Shown piece after piece: positions 33,175-40,773 of a DNA stretch of 64,000 nucleotides. Below the pieces are notes generated by a model. The model saw nothing but the letters and a program-made list of their open reading frames with translations, ran no database searches and was not told the DNA's origin. Each line of letters starts with the position of its first letter. Within the stretch, counting starts at the first letter, position 1. Source of the DNA: Bacillus cabrialesii (GTDB taxonomy: Bacteria > Bacillota > Bacilli > Bacillales > Bacillaceae); the NCBI RefSeq assembly GCF_004124315.2, contig NZ_CP096889.1, positions 3,889,001-3,953,000 on the forward strand, read 5' to 3'. The position numbers and the translations under genes were made by a program.

Positions 33175-33948
33175 TTACTGAGCGGTGTAGCCGCCATCAA
33201 GAACGACAGCCTGCCCTGTGACGCCCTTCGCTTTCTCGCTCGCCAAAAACACCGCATAATCCGCGATTTCCTTGACGGCAAGCAGTCGTTTTTGCGGTAC
33301 AAGCGGAAAAATGACCTCTTCAAGTACGGAGTCGTAAGGGACATTTCTCGTTTTCGAAAGATCGCTCAGCTGATTGCGGACAAGCTGTGTATCGACATAA
33401 CCCGGACAAAGCGCGTTGACTGTAATGCCGTGGGGCGCGCCTTCCAGCGCCCCGACCTTTGTCAGCCCGATGACGCCGTGCTTGGCGCTATTATAAGCGG
33501 ATTTCCCCGCAAAGCCGACTAAGCCATTAACAGACGCGATATTAATGATTCTGCCAAACTGCTGCTTTTTCATGATCGGAAAAACATGCTTCATCGCAAT
33601 GAAGGGCGCTGTCAGCATAACCTTGATCAGCTTTTCAAAGGTTTCTGTCGGAAACTCTTCAATCGGGGCGACGTGCTGAATACCGGCATTGTTCACCAAA
33701 ATATCCAAGCGGCCGTATCGTGTTTGGATGGCGTCCGCCGTACCAGCGACTTGCGCTTCCTTTGTCACATCACACGGAATGGCTGCTGCGTCAAAGCCTT
33801 CTTTGGCAAGCTTAGAGGCGGCCTTTTCACACGCTTCCTGATGGAGATCCGAAACAATGACGCTGGCGCCTTCACGGGCGAATTCCCTTGCGATTTCGAA
33901 ACCGATTCCGCCGGCTGCCCCTGTCACCAAGGCGACTTGTTTGTTCAT
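33175..33948 (-). CDS. yxjF: YxjF, 3-hydroxybutyrate dehydrogenase-like SDR
   Basis: 257 residues from the ATG at 33948 (MNKQVALVTG) with GGAAGGTG upstream; a 29-codon extension has no site. Classical short-chain dehydrogenase: TGAAGGIG cofactor loop (10-17), NNAGIQH, catalytic Ser in IINIASVNG and YNSAKHG (Tyr/Lys). The C-terminal QAVVLDGGYTAQ fits D-beta-hydroxybutyrate dehydrogenases. Context supports this: last gene of yxjC-scoA-scoB-yxjF, so it would oxidize 3-hydroxybutyrate to acetoacetate for activation by ScoAB. Confidence 0.9.
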   Translation of the reverse strand: MNKQVALVTGAAGGIGFEIAREFAREGASVIVSDLHQEACEKAASKLAKEGFDAAAIPCDVTKEAQVAGTADAIQTRYGRLDILVNNAGIQHVAPIEEFPTETFEKLIKVMLTAPFIAMKHVFPIMKKQQFGRIINIASVNGLVGFAGKSAYNSAKHGVIGLTKVGALEGAPHGITVNALCPGYVDTQLVRNQLSDLSKTRNVPYDSVLEEVIFPLVPQKRLLAVKEIADYAVFLASEKAKGVTGQAVVLDGGYTAQ

Positions 33949-33964
33949 GTCAAACACCTTCCCA

Positions 33965-34621
33965 CTAAGAATTTTGTTTGAGCACAGACTGGCTAACAGC
34001 GAAATCAGCTTCTGTTTTTTCATAAACCTCTTCAATTGTGACGCCTTCCTGAAGCTCAGTCAGTGTCATATGGCCGTTATTAAAATCAAACACAGCCAAA
34101 TCTGTAATCAGCCTGTGCACGACTTTCTGGCCTGTCAGCGGAAGGCCGCATGTTTTCTTCACCTTTGACTCGCCGTGCTTATTGACATGCTCCATGATGA
34201 CAACGATCCGTTTCGCCCCGTTGACGAGATCCATGGCGCCGCCCATTCCTTTGACCATTTTCCCGGGGATCATCCAATTGGCCAAATCGCCCTTTTCAGA
34301 AACCTCCATTCCGCCGAGGATAGCTAAATCGATATGCCCTCCTCTTATCATTGCAAATGACTCGGCACTGTCAAAATAAGAAGCGCCCGTCACTTCAGTG
34401 ATCGTTTCCTTTCCCGCGTTAATCAAATCCGCATCTTCCGTTCCTTCCGCAGGATACGGGCCGATTCCGAGCAAGCCGTTTTCCGACTGAAGCATGACGT
34501 GAACGCCATCGGGTATTTCATTTGCGACAAGCGTCGGCATTCCAATCCCAAGATTGACGTTCATGCCATCCTTGATTTCTTGTACGGCCCGTTTGACCAT
34601 TCGTTTTCTCGCTTCCTTCAT
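33965..34621 (-). CDS. scoB: Succinyl-CoA:3-oxoacid CoA-transferase subunit B
   Basis: 218 residues. NLGIGMPTLVAN near the start and SENGLLGIGPYP with the catalytic Glu of the SENG motif are diagnostic for the beta subunit of CoA transferases. Partner of ScoA: moves CoA from succinyl-CoA to acetoacetate. ATG at 34621 overlaps the scoA stop by 4 bases and has GGGGGAGG upstream. Followed after 16 bases by yxjF. Confidence 0.94.
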   Translation of the reverse strand: MKEARKRMVKRAVQEIKDGMNVNLGIGMPTLVANEIPDGVHVMLQSENGLLGIGPYPAEGTEDADLINAGKETITEVTGASYFDSAESFAMIRGGHIDLAILGGMEVSEKGDLANWMIPGKMVKGMGGAMDLVNGAKRIVVIMEHVNKHGESKVKKTCGLPLTGQKVVHRLITDLAVFDFNNGHMTLTELQEGVTIEEVYEKTEADFAVSQSVLKQNS

Positions 34622-35334
34622 TTCGCCTCCCCCTTTCCCGACGCTTGCAGAACTGTCCGTTTTTCAATTCGTTTTTCATGGCTCGCGCCAAGCACGACAT
34701 GCTGCACGTAAATCCCCGGCGTATGAATGTGATCCGGGTCGAGCTCTCCCGCTTCCACAATTTCTTCCGCTTCGGCAATCGTGATTTTGCCTGCCATGGC
34801 GGCAACGGGATTGAAATTTCTCGCCGTTTTCCGAAAAACCAAATTTCCCATGGTGTCCGCTTTCCACGCTTTGACGATCGCGACGTCGCCGGTAATGCCT
34901 CGCTCCAGCACATACGGCCGGCCGTCGAACGTCTTGTGTTCTTTTCCCTCAGCTATTGAGGTGCCGACACCTGTCGCCGTGTAAAACCCCGGTATGCCCG
35001 CGCCGCCTGCACGAATTCTCTCGGCGAGCGTTCCTTGGGGAACAAGCTCGACCTCAAGTTCTCCGCTTAAAAACTGCCGCTCAAAAATTTTATTTTCACC
35101 GACATAGGATGCGATCATTTTCTTGATTTGCCTATTAGCCAATAGCAAACCAAGCCCCCAGTCATCAACTCCGCAATTGTTGCTGACAACGGTTAAATCC
35201 TTTGCTCCCTGATCTCTTATCGCCAAAATGAGCTGTTCAGGAATGCCGCACAGCCCGAATCCTCCCGCAATCAGCGTATCCCCATCATGAATCAGTTCCG
35301 CAGCTTCCCTACTTGATGACAGCACTTTTCCCAT
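34618..35334 (-). CDS. scoA: Succinyl-CoA:3-oxoacid CoA-transferase subunit A
   Basis: 238 residues. IAGGFGLCGIPEQLI is the conserved CoA-transferase loop of the alpha subunit, and NNCGVDDWGLGLLL and GGAGIPGFYTATGVGT follow in the usual order. Works with ScoB to activate acetoacetate. The gene lies 23 bases after yxjC in a four-gene ketone-body/short-chain acid operon. AAAGGGG lies before the ATG. Confidence 0.94.
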   Translation of the reverse strand: MGKVLSSSREAAELIHDGDTLIAGGFGLCGIPEQLILAIRDQGAKDLTVVSNNCGVDDWGLGLLLANRQIKKMIASYVGENKIFERQFLSGELEVELVPQGTLAERIRAGGAGIPGFYTATGVGTSIAEGKEHKTFDGRPYVLERGITGDVAIVKAWKADTMGNLVFRKTARNFNPVAAMAGKITIAEAEEIVEAGELDPDHIHTPGIYVQHVVLGASHEKRIEKRTVLQASGKGEAK

Positions 35335-35357
35335 ATTGACGCCCCTTTCGTTTTCTT

Positions 35358-36782
35358 CTACACAAGACCCGTCAAGCTATAAACCGCAATCACAGCAAAT
35401 ACGGCAGCCGTTTTAATGAGCGTGATCGCAAAAATATCCCGATATGATTGCCGGTGAGTCAGTCCCGTCACGGCCAGCAGCGTGATGACGGCGCCATTAT
35501 GCGGCAGCGTATCCATGCCTCCCGATGCCATCGAGATAACACGATGCATGACTTCCGGCGGAATATTGTAAGCCTGAATCGCCTGCAAGTATTGTTCCGA
35601 CATCGCGCTTAACGCAATGCCCATCCCCCCTGAAGCCGACCCGGTGATTCCAGCCAGCGCCGTTGTCGTGACGGCGCCATTCATCAGCGGGTCGGTAAAG
35701 GTGTGCGAAATTCCGCTGCTTAGCTTATGAAATCCCGGCAGCGCGGCGATAATGCCGCCGAAACCATACTCGGCGCCGGTATTCATAGATGCCAGCAAGG
35801 CGCCGCCGATCCCTTCATTCAGCCCCTCCTTCATTTGGGCAAATACTCTTCTCCAATCAAATAAAATCGTTGTGATAATGCCAATGACCAAAGCGAGCTC
35901 CACCGACCAAATGGCCGCCGCTGCAGAAAGATCAAGCTTGCCAAACTCCTTTAAGCCGATTGACGAAAAATCAAATCCGTTCGGATACCACTTTGGGAGG
36001 TATATGGTGAAGCATTTATTCATTGCACCTACGAGTATAAGCGGAACAAAGGCAAGCGCATGCTGAAGCGGGCTTTTGTCAGGTTCGGCCGCGAACGCAG
36101 ACGTCTCACGAGCAGCCGAATTCTCCGAATCAAAACCGCCGTAGCCTTCGCCAGTTGACTGCGCTTTTTTCCGCCTCGACTCCAAATAGAGCATGCCCGC
36201 TGCCAGCACAATCACTGCGCCGATCAAGCCAAGCCAAGGAGCGGCATAAATGTCTGTTTTGAAAAACGTTGTCGGGATGACATTTTGAATTTGCGGCGTC
36301 CCCGGAAGTGCGTCCATCGTAAACGTAAAAGCCCCTAAAGCAATCGTTCCCGGGATGAGGCGTTTCGGTATGTTTGCTTCTCGGAACAGATTTTTCGCAA
36401 AAGGATATACGGCAAACACGACAACAAACAGGCTGACGCCGCTGTAAGTCAAGATCGCGCCCATCAGCACAATGGCAAATATCGCTCTTTTCGCCCCGAC
36501 AAGCCTGACAATCGTTTTCGCAATCGATGCCGCAAGCCCGGACATTTCAACAACCTTTCCAAAAATCGCACCGAGCAAAAATACCGGGAAATACAGCTTA
36601 ATAAATCCCGCCATCTTCTCCATAAAAATCGATGAGAAAAAAGGAAGCACATGGCTTGGGTCAGTCAGCAGCACCGCGAATAACGCGCAAATCGGCGCAA
36701 ACAAAATGACAGAAAATCCACGATACGCCGTAAACATCAGCAAGCCTAACGCCAATAAAATGATGATCAGCTCCACACACAT
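35358..36782 (-). CDS. yxjC: YxjC, GntP-family permease
   Basis: About 474 residues with 12 or so membrane spans. LGAIFGKVVEMSGLAASIAK and a C-terminal SGGMDTLPHNGAVITLL are features of the gluconate/anion GntP family. As the first gene before scoAB and yxjF it probably takes up a short hydroxy- or keto-acid such as 3-hydroxybutyrate (inference from context). Start: ATG at 36782 sits too close to the G-run, and a GTG at 36776 (reading VELIIILLALG) has the better spacing to GGGGGA, so the exact start is open. Confidence 0.88.
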   Translation of the reverse strand: MCVELIIILLALGLLMFTAYRGFSVILFAPICALFAVLLTDPSHVLPFFSSIFMEKMAGFIKLYFPVFLLGAIFGKVVEMSGLAASIAKTIVRLVGAKRAIFAIVLMGAILTYSGVSLFVVVFAVYPFAKNLFREANIPKRLIPGTIALGAFTFTMDALPGTPQIQNVIPTTFFKTDIYAAPWLGLIGAVIVLAAGMLYLESRRKKAQSTGEGYGGFDSENSAARETSAFAAEPDKSPLQHALAFVPLILVGAMNKCFTIYLPKWYPNGFDFSSIGLKEFGKLDLSAAAAIWSVELALVIGIITTILFDWRRVFAQMKEGLNEGIGGALLASMNTGAEYGFGGIIAALPGFHKLSSGISHTFTDPLMNGAVTTTALAGITGSASGGMGIALSAMSEQYLQAIQAYNIPPEVMHRVISMASGGMDTLPHNGAVITLLAVTGLTHRQSYRDIFAITLIKTAAVFAVIAVYSLTGLV

Positions 36783-36800
36783 CCCCCATTTCCACGAGTC

Positions 36801-36814
36801 GGAAAGCGTTTACA
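36801..36814 (-). promoter_or_regulatory. cre (CcpA) site upstream of the yxjC operon
   Basis: TGTAAACGCTTTCC on the minus strand, one mismatch to the TGWAARCGYTWNCW consensus, about 20-25 bases before yxjC. Suggests catabolite repression of yxjC-scoA-scoB-yxjF. Confidence 0.72.
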
Positions 36815-36885
36815 AAATTACTCCGCGCCGGCTGTTTCCATCCCCTTTTCATATGTACGGGAAGAGTGGGCCAACTATTCCGAAT

Positions 36886-36920
36886 AAAAAAGGAAAGCTC
36901 CTTTTTTCGGAGCTTTCCTC
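36886..36920 (-). terminator. Terminator of yxjB
   Basis: GGAAAGCTCC and GGAGCTTTCC form a 10-bp stem with a T-run on the minus strand, right after the yxjB stop. Confidence 0.88.
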
Positions 36921-36926
36921 TTTCTT

Positions 36927-37787
36927 TCAGTTCATGCCTATTAGGATATCGACATCAACCGTCATTTCGGCTGATTTCATCTCTTTCAGCAGGCTGACTC
37001 TGTCTTTTGGCGCCGACCAGGCGAGCGGCGTCATCTTAAGCAGCCAATGTATCGCTTGCCGGTCAAGCGTTTTGACATAGCGCACCCTCGCATGGCGGCT
37101 TTGTTCAACATTCGCTGTAAAACGCTCAACAGCAGCCGCATTGGAATACGTGCGCCTTGGTGAATCAGTATATAAAAATTGCCTTAATTCTATTAAATAA
37201 TCACTTCGCGGCACTGCTTTTATAAGCATGCCATCATCCTTCAGCAGTCTATGGAACTCTGCATAATTGGACGGCGAAAAAATAGACAGGACAACATCGA
37301 ATTGACGGTCATGAAAGGGAGCACGCGCCACATCGGCAACCGCCCACATCTGATCTTTGAATGCCTTAGAAGCTTTTAAGATCCCATCCTTCGAAAGATC
37401 GATGCCGGTTCCCATCGCTGTTTTCCCTGCATAATCAAACCCGCAAAGCGCATTCAAATGAGAACCCTCACCGCAACCGCTGTCCAAGATGGTAAAAGCC
37501 TCTTCACCAGACTTGGGTTGACTGATGAGTTCTGCAATGGTGTGATGGAGCGGCTCAAAAAATTTACATTCTCCAATCAGCCTGCCCCTCGCTTCAAAAA
37601 GCCCGGCATCGTAACCCGTTTTGACCTGCTTCGTCAGGAAATTCACGTATCCGTGCCGAGAAAAATCGAATGCGTGTCCTCGTTCTGTACAAATCAAGCT
37701 TCTTCCTAATGCCGCATCCATGGAAGAACCGCAGAGCGGGCATCGAAACATGGGCGCGAATTGGCTTACATCAGCTGTTCGTTTCAT
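36927..37787 (-). CDS. yxjB: YxjB, RlmA-type 23S rRNA (guanine-N1) methyltransferase
   Basis: 286 residues. The N-terminal zinc finger CPLCGS...CTERGH (about 16-40) is followed by HAFDFSRHGYVNF, the RlmA/TlrB family signature. The SAM-dependent methyltransferase domain carries ILDSGCGEGSHLNAL (motif I) and VLSIFSPSNYAEFHRLL (motif IV region). Known: the family methylates N1 of G745 or G748 in 23S rRNA, and G748-type enzymes contribute to macrolide/tylosin response. Which site is modified here is not visible. A long hairpin precedes the gene and may act as an attenuator. Confidence 0.88.
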   Translation of the reverse strand: MKRTADVSQFAPMFRCPLCGSSMDAALGRSLICTERGHAFDFSRHGYVNFLTKQVKTGYDAGLFEARGRLIGECKFFEPLHHTIAELISQPKSGEEAFTILDSGCGEGSHLNALCGFDYAGKTAMGTGIDLSKDGILKASKAFKDQMWAVADVARAPFHDRQFDVVLSIFSPSNYAEFHRLLKDDGMLIKAVPRSDYLIELRQFLYTDSPRRTYSNAAAVERFTANVEQSRHARVRYVKTLDRQAIHWLLKMTPLAWSAPKDRVSLLKEMKSAEMTVDVDILIGMN

Positions 37788-37824
37788 GTAAAAAACACCT
37801 CATTCATTCATTTTTAGATAAATG

Positions 37825-37893
37825 AAAAAGGCATAGACAAATAAACCTGGGTCTTTCAAAAAAATTGGCCAGGTCTGGCAGATTGTCTATACC
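37825..37893 (-). promoter_or_regulatory. Long inverted repeat before yxjB, possible attenuator
   Basis: On the minus strand GGTATAGACAATCTGCCAGA at the left of the first arm (37869-37893, ending CCTGG) pairs with the second arm CCAGGTTTATTTGTCTATGCC (37830-37850 region), followed by CTTTTTC. A GATAAT -10 (37898-37903) would start RNA at the hairpin. The structure looks like a terminator placed 42 bases before the yxjB start. Confidence 0.55.
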
Positions 37894-38116
37894 TGTCATT
37901 ATCTATAACGAATGAATTGGATAATCATGAAAAAAACTCCCTTTTTGCTGTATGGGTGTTCCCCGTTAACATGATACAACAAATCTCCGGAAGCTGAAAC
38001 CAAATTATCGCTTTTGGCGCCATCAACATCATATCAACATAGCAATCCAGCATGTTTTTCCTTTATTTTTTCATTTCAAAATATAAATTTTATTATTGTG
38101 AAAATAGTTAAAAAGG

Positions 38117-38145
38117 TTGATTTTCAAAAAATGAAAGGATAAAAT
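38117..38145 (+). promoter_or_regulatory. Sigma-A promoter of the nupG leader
   Basis: TTGATT (38117-38122), 17 bases, TAAAAT (38140-38145), about 25 bases before the purine aptamer. The 320 bases between here and yxjB hold only the yxjB promoter/hairpin and AT-rich sequence. Confidence 0.75.
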
Positions 38146-38170
38146 ACTGCTATCAACTTAGAAAAATGAC

Positions 38171-38351
38171 ATTCTTGTATATGATCAGTAATATGGTCTG
38201 ATTGTTTCTACCTAGTAACCGTAAAAAACTAGACTACAAGAAAGTTTGAATAAATTTGAACGAGTTGAAAAGGACAAGTTCTTTTCTGTTTGCTCTTATT
38301 TTTCACACTTTCTGCATTTCCAGAATTTGTGAAGAATGAGGGCTTTTTTTG
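38171..38351 (+). ncRNA. Guanine riboswitch of nupG with terminator
   Basis: Aptamer 38171-38245: P1 strand TTCTTGTAT, ATGATCAGTAATATGGTCTG, TTTCTACC, AACCGTAAA, then GACTACAAGAA closing P1. The C in GACTAC at the ligand-specifying position indicates guanine/hypoxanthine rather than adenine. Downstream, 38291-38351 forms a long G-U containing hairpin ending in GGGC and seven T. Ligand binding should end transcription. Confidence 0.95.
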
Positions 38352-38383
38352 TTTCCATAATAAACCTCATAGGAGTTGCTATC

Positions 38384-39577
38384 ATGTACTTTTTATTAAA
38401 CCTTGTCGGTCTCATTGTGATTATGGCAGTTGTATTCCTATGTTCTCCGCAGAAAAAGAAAATCAAGTGGCGCCCGATCATGACGTTAATTGTTCTGGAA
38501 TTGCTGATTACTTGGTTTATGCTGGGAACAAAAGTCGGGAGCTGGGCCATCGGAAAAATCGGTGATTTCTTCACTTGGCTGATTGCTTGCGCCAGTGACG
38601 GTATCGCGTTTGCCTTCCCGTCTGTCATGGCGAATGAAACAGTAGACTTTTTCTTTAGTGCACTTCTTCCAATTATCTTTATCGTCACATTCTTTGATAT
38701 TTTAACCTATTTCGGTATTTTGCCTTGGCTGATTGATAAAATCGGATGGGTGATTTCAAAGGCTTCCCGCTTGCCGAAATTAGAAAGCTTTTTCTCTATT
38801 CAAATGATGTTCCTTGGAAATACAGAAGCACTTGCGGTCATCCGCCAGCAGCTTACGGTATTAAACAACAACCGCCTGCTTACATTCGGCTTAATGAGCA
38901 TGAGCAGCATAAGCGGCTCCATTATTGGGTCTTACCTGTCAATGGTGCCGGCGACATACGTGTTTACAGCGATTCCTTTGAACTGCTTAAACGCGCTGAT
39001 TATCGCAAACCTGCTGAACCCTGTTCACGTGCCGGAGGATGAAGATATCATCTATACACCGCCTAAAGAAGAGAAGAAAGACTTTTTCTCTACGATTTCT
39101 AACAGTATGCTTGTCGGCATGAACATGGTGATCGTCATTTTGGCAATGGTGATCGGATATGTCGCGTTAACGTCAGCCGTCAATGGCATTCTTGGCGTTT
39201 TCGTACATGGCCTGACTATCCAGACGATTTTTGCTTATCTCTTCAGTCCGTTCGCATTCCTCCTTGGGCTGCCGGTACACGATGCGATGTACGTCGCTCA
39301 GCTGATGGGAATGAAATTGGCGACAAACGAGTTTGTTGCGATGCTTGACTTGAAAGACAATCTCAAATCACTTCCGCCTCACACAGTTGCGGTAGCGACG
39401 ACATTCCTGACGTCATTTGCCAACTTCAGTACGGTCGGCATGATTTACGGAACATACAACTCGATCCTTGACGGCGAAAAGTCAACGGTCATCGGGAAAA
39501 ACGTGTGGAAGCTGCTCGTCAGCGGAATTGCGGTATCTTTACTCAGCGCTGCGATTGTCGGCCTGTTTGTGTGGTAG
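38384..39577 (+). CDS. nupG: NupG, purine nucleoside transporter (CNT family)
   Basis: 397 residues from the ATG at 38384 (MYFLLNLVG) behind TAGGAGTT; a longer frame begins inside the riboswitch terminator. Concentrative nucleoside transporter with about ten spans. FFSIQMMFLGNTEALAVIRQ and the conserved SSISGSIIGSYLSM segment identify the family, as does the C-terminal LTSFANFSTVGM. Known: B. subtilis NupG imports guanosine and inosine and is switched by guanine through its leader, which agrees with the riboswitch here. Confidence 0.95.
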   Translation: MYFLLNLVGLIVIMAVVFLCSPQKKKIKWRPIMTLIVLELLITWFMLGTKVGSWAIGKIGDFFTWLIACASDGIAFAFPSVMANETVDFFFSALLPIIFIVTFFDILTYFGILPWLIDKIGWVISKASRLPKLESFFSIQMMFLGNTEALAVIRQQLTVLNNNRLLTFGLMSMSSISGSIIGSYLSMVPATYVFTAIPLNCLNALIIANLLNPVHVPEDEDIIYTPPKEEKKDFFSTISNSMLVGMNMVIVILAMVIGYVALTSAVNGILGVFVHGLTIQTIFAYLFSPFAFLLGLPVHDAMYVAQLMGMKLATNEFVAMLDLKDNLKSLPPHTVAVATTFLTSFANFSTVGMIYGTYNSILDGEKSTVIGKNVWKLLVSGIAVSLLSAAIVGLFVW

Positions 39578-39586
39578 AAACATTGC

Positions 39587-39618
39587 AGCCATATCCCTTT
39601 TCGGATATGGCTCTTTTC
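39587..39618 (+). terminator. Terminator of nupG
   Basis: AGCCATATCC-CTTTTC-GGATATGGCT followed by CTTTTC; also abuts the end of the convergent next gene. Confidence 0.88.
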
Positions 39619-40291
39619 ATGATTGATAAATAGAGGCTGGCACCTGCACATCCCGGATTCCGGCTGCGTAAGGTCCCAAGTCATACTGGCCGAAGACGAT
39701 GGCGATTCCGTTTTTCGTAAAATAAAACATTGTGTCTTTGTTAAGGGCAATATCCTCTTTCTTTACATCAGGGAAAAACAGCTCATCGTGCTTTTTAATA
39801 TAGGTGTACAGATAATCTTTCGTTTTGCTGACTTTTGTTTTGGTGTTCAGAATCTGATTCAGTGTCACCCGCTTTTGTGCTTTCAAGTCATAGTTGAAGG
39901 ACTGAACAGACGTTAAACCGTGGGCGCCGCCTGAATATATATAATTGAGCGTTTGAATGCTGAGCTTGCCTGCCGCATTGAATTTGACGCTGAAGGATGT
40001 TTGATACTCCGTTTTGAAGCCCTGCTGTTCGCCTGCTTTTTTGTTTTTCAGGTATTCTTGATACGATTGTTCAATGTAGGCTTTCAGCTCTTGATTGATT
40101 TTCCTTTCAAACGCAACATTCCCGATGTGATGCACCTGTGGATACTTTAATTCCTTGATTTTTTTGTATGTATGGCTGCTGACAGTCGGTGTTTTCGCTT
40201 GAACCGCTTTTAAAGATGGGGCCGCATATGCCAATACAGAAAAAAGCAAAACCGCAATCCCCGCGGCTTTCAGCATCTTATTCCATTTCAC
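39617..40291 (-). CDS. Secreted DUF4163/DUF3298-like protein
   Basis: 224 residues from a GTG at 40291 with AAGGAGG 7 bases upstream; a longer ATG frame lacks a site. The N-terminal signal peptide is cleaved near AVQA-KTP. The rest resembles the paired DUF4163/DUF3298 region found in PdaC and RsiV: IKYPQ-like start, SVKFNAAGKLSIQTLNYIYSGGAHG with the conserved GGAHG, then FNYDLKAQKRVTLNQIL and FYFTKNGIAIVFGQYDLGPYA. In RsiV this domain binds lysozyme, so a wall-linked ligand is plausible here (inference). It stands alone, convergent with nupG. Confidence 0.8.
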   Translation of the reverse strand: MKWNKMLKAAGIAVLLFSVLAYAAPSLKAVQAKTPTVSSHTYKKIKELKYPQVHHIGNVAFERKINQELKAYIEQSYQEYLKNKKAGEQQGFKTEYQTSFSVKFNAAGKLSIQTLNYIYSGGAHGLTSVQSFNYDLKAQKRVTLNQILNTKTKVSKTKDYLYTYIKKHDELFFPDVKKEDIALNKDTMFYFTKNGIAIVFGQYDLGPYAAGIRDVQVPASIYQS

Positions 40292-40407
40292 ACGATCTCC
40301 TCCTTTGATGTCATTGTTTATCATTCCCTTTTTTAAGCAAGGTACACTTTAATAGACTGATCAAATCAAAAGAAGTTTCTAGGTCTAACAGCTCGATTTT
40401 CCCCAAT

Positions 40408-40438
40408 AAAAAAAGAGACAATCAATGTCTCTTTTCCT
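40408..40438 (-). terminator. Terminator of katE-yxiS
   Basis: AAGAGACA-TTGAT-TGTCTCTT on the minus strand followed by TTTTT; it overlaps the last codons of yxiS. Confidence 0.85.
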
Positions 40439-40724
40439 GTTTACGTTCAGAAATCGCTTCGTGAACCGCTTGAGCCAAATCGGTATTTCCGAACATCTCT
40501 AACACCGCAATGACGGTCTGGTCCGGAATGTGCTCGGATTCGTGTTTCGGCACGGCCAGTTCGTCGATGGTTTTTTTCAAGCTTTCATTCAGCTTTTGTT
40601 GCGGATACGCTTTGGCGTACAGCTCCAGCGGATCAAGATCATTGTTCACGCACCATTGGGCAAACACCAAAATCATCATATTTTCATCGCGTTCGTAAGC
40701 TTCAGCGAGCTGTTTTTCGTTCAT
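40422..40724 (-). CDS. yxiS: YxiS, small soluble protein downstream of katE
   Basis: 100 residues, acidic and helical, beginning MNEKQLAEAYERDENMMILV and ending in a charged ERKQEKRH that lies in the terminator stem. No known motif, signal or membrane segment. AAGGAGC precedes the ATG by 7 bases. It starts 49 bases after katE on the same strand with no terminator between, so it is probably co-transcribed from the sigma-B promoter and part of the general stress response. Function unknown. Symbol given from position. Confidence 0.7.
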   Translation of the reverse strand: MNEKQLAEAYERDENMMILVFAQWCVNNDLDPLELYAKAYPQQKLNESLKKTIDELAVPKHESEHIPDQTVIAVLEMFGNTDLAQAVHEAISERKQEKRH

Positions 40725-40773
40725 CTGTCATGCTCCTTATGAAAAGTATCTTCCTTTAAGATACAGGAGCGGA

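Noticed and set aside
36472..37080. 202-codon open frame spanning yxjC and yxjB antisense
   Set aside because: Crosses the yxjB terminator and the ends of two well-supported genes; no ribosome-binding site.
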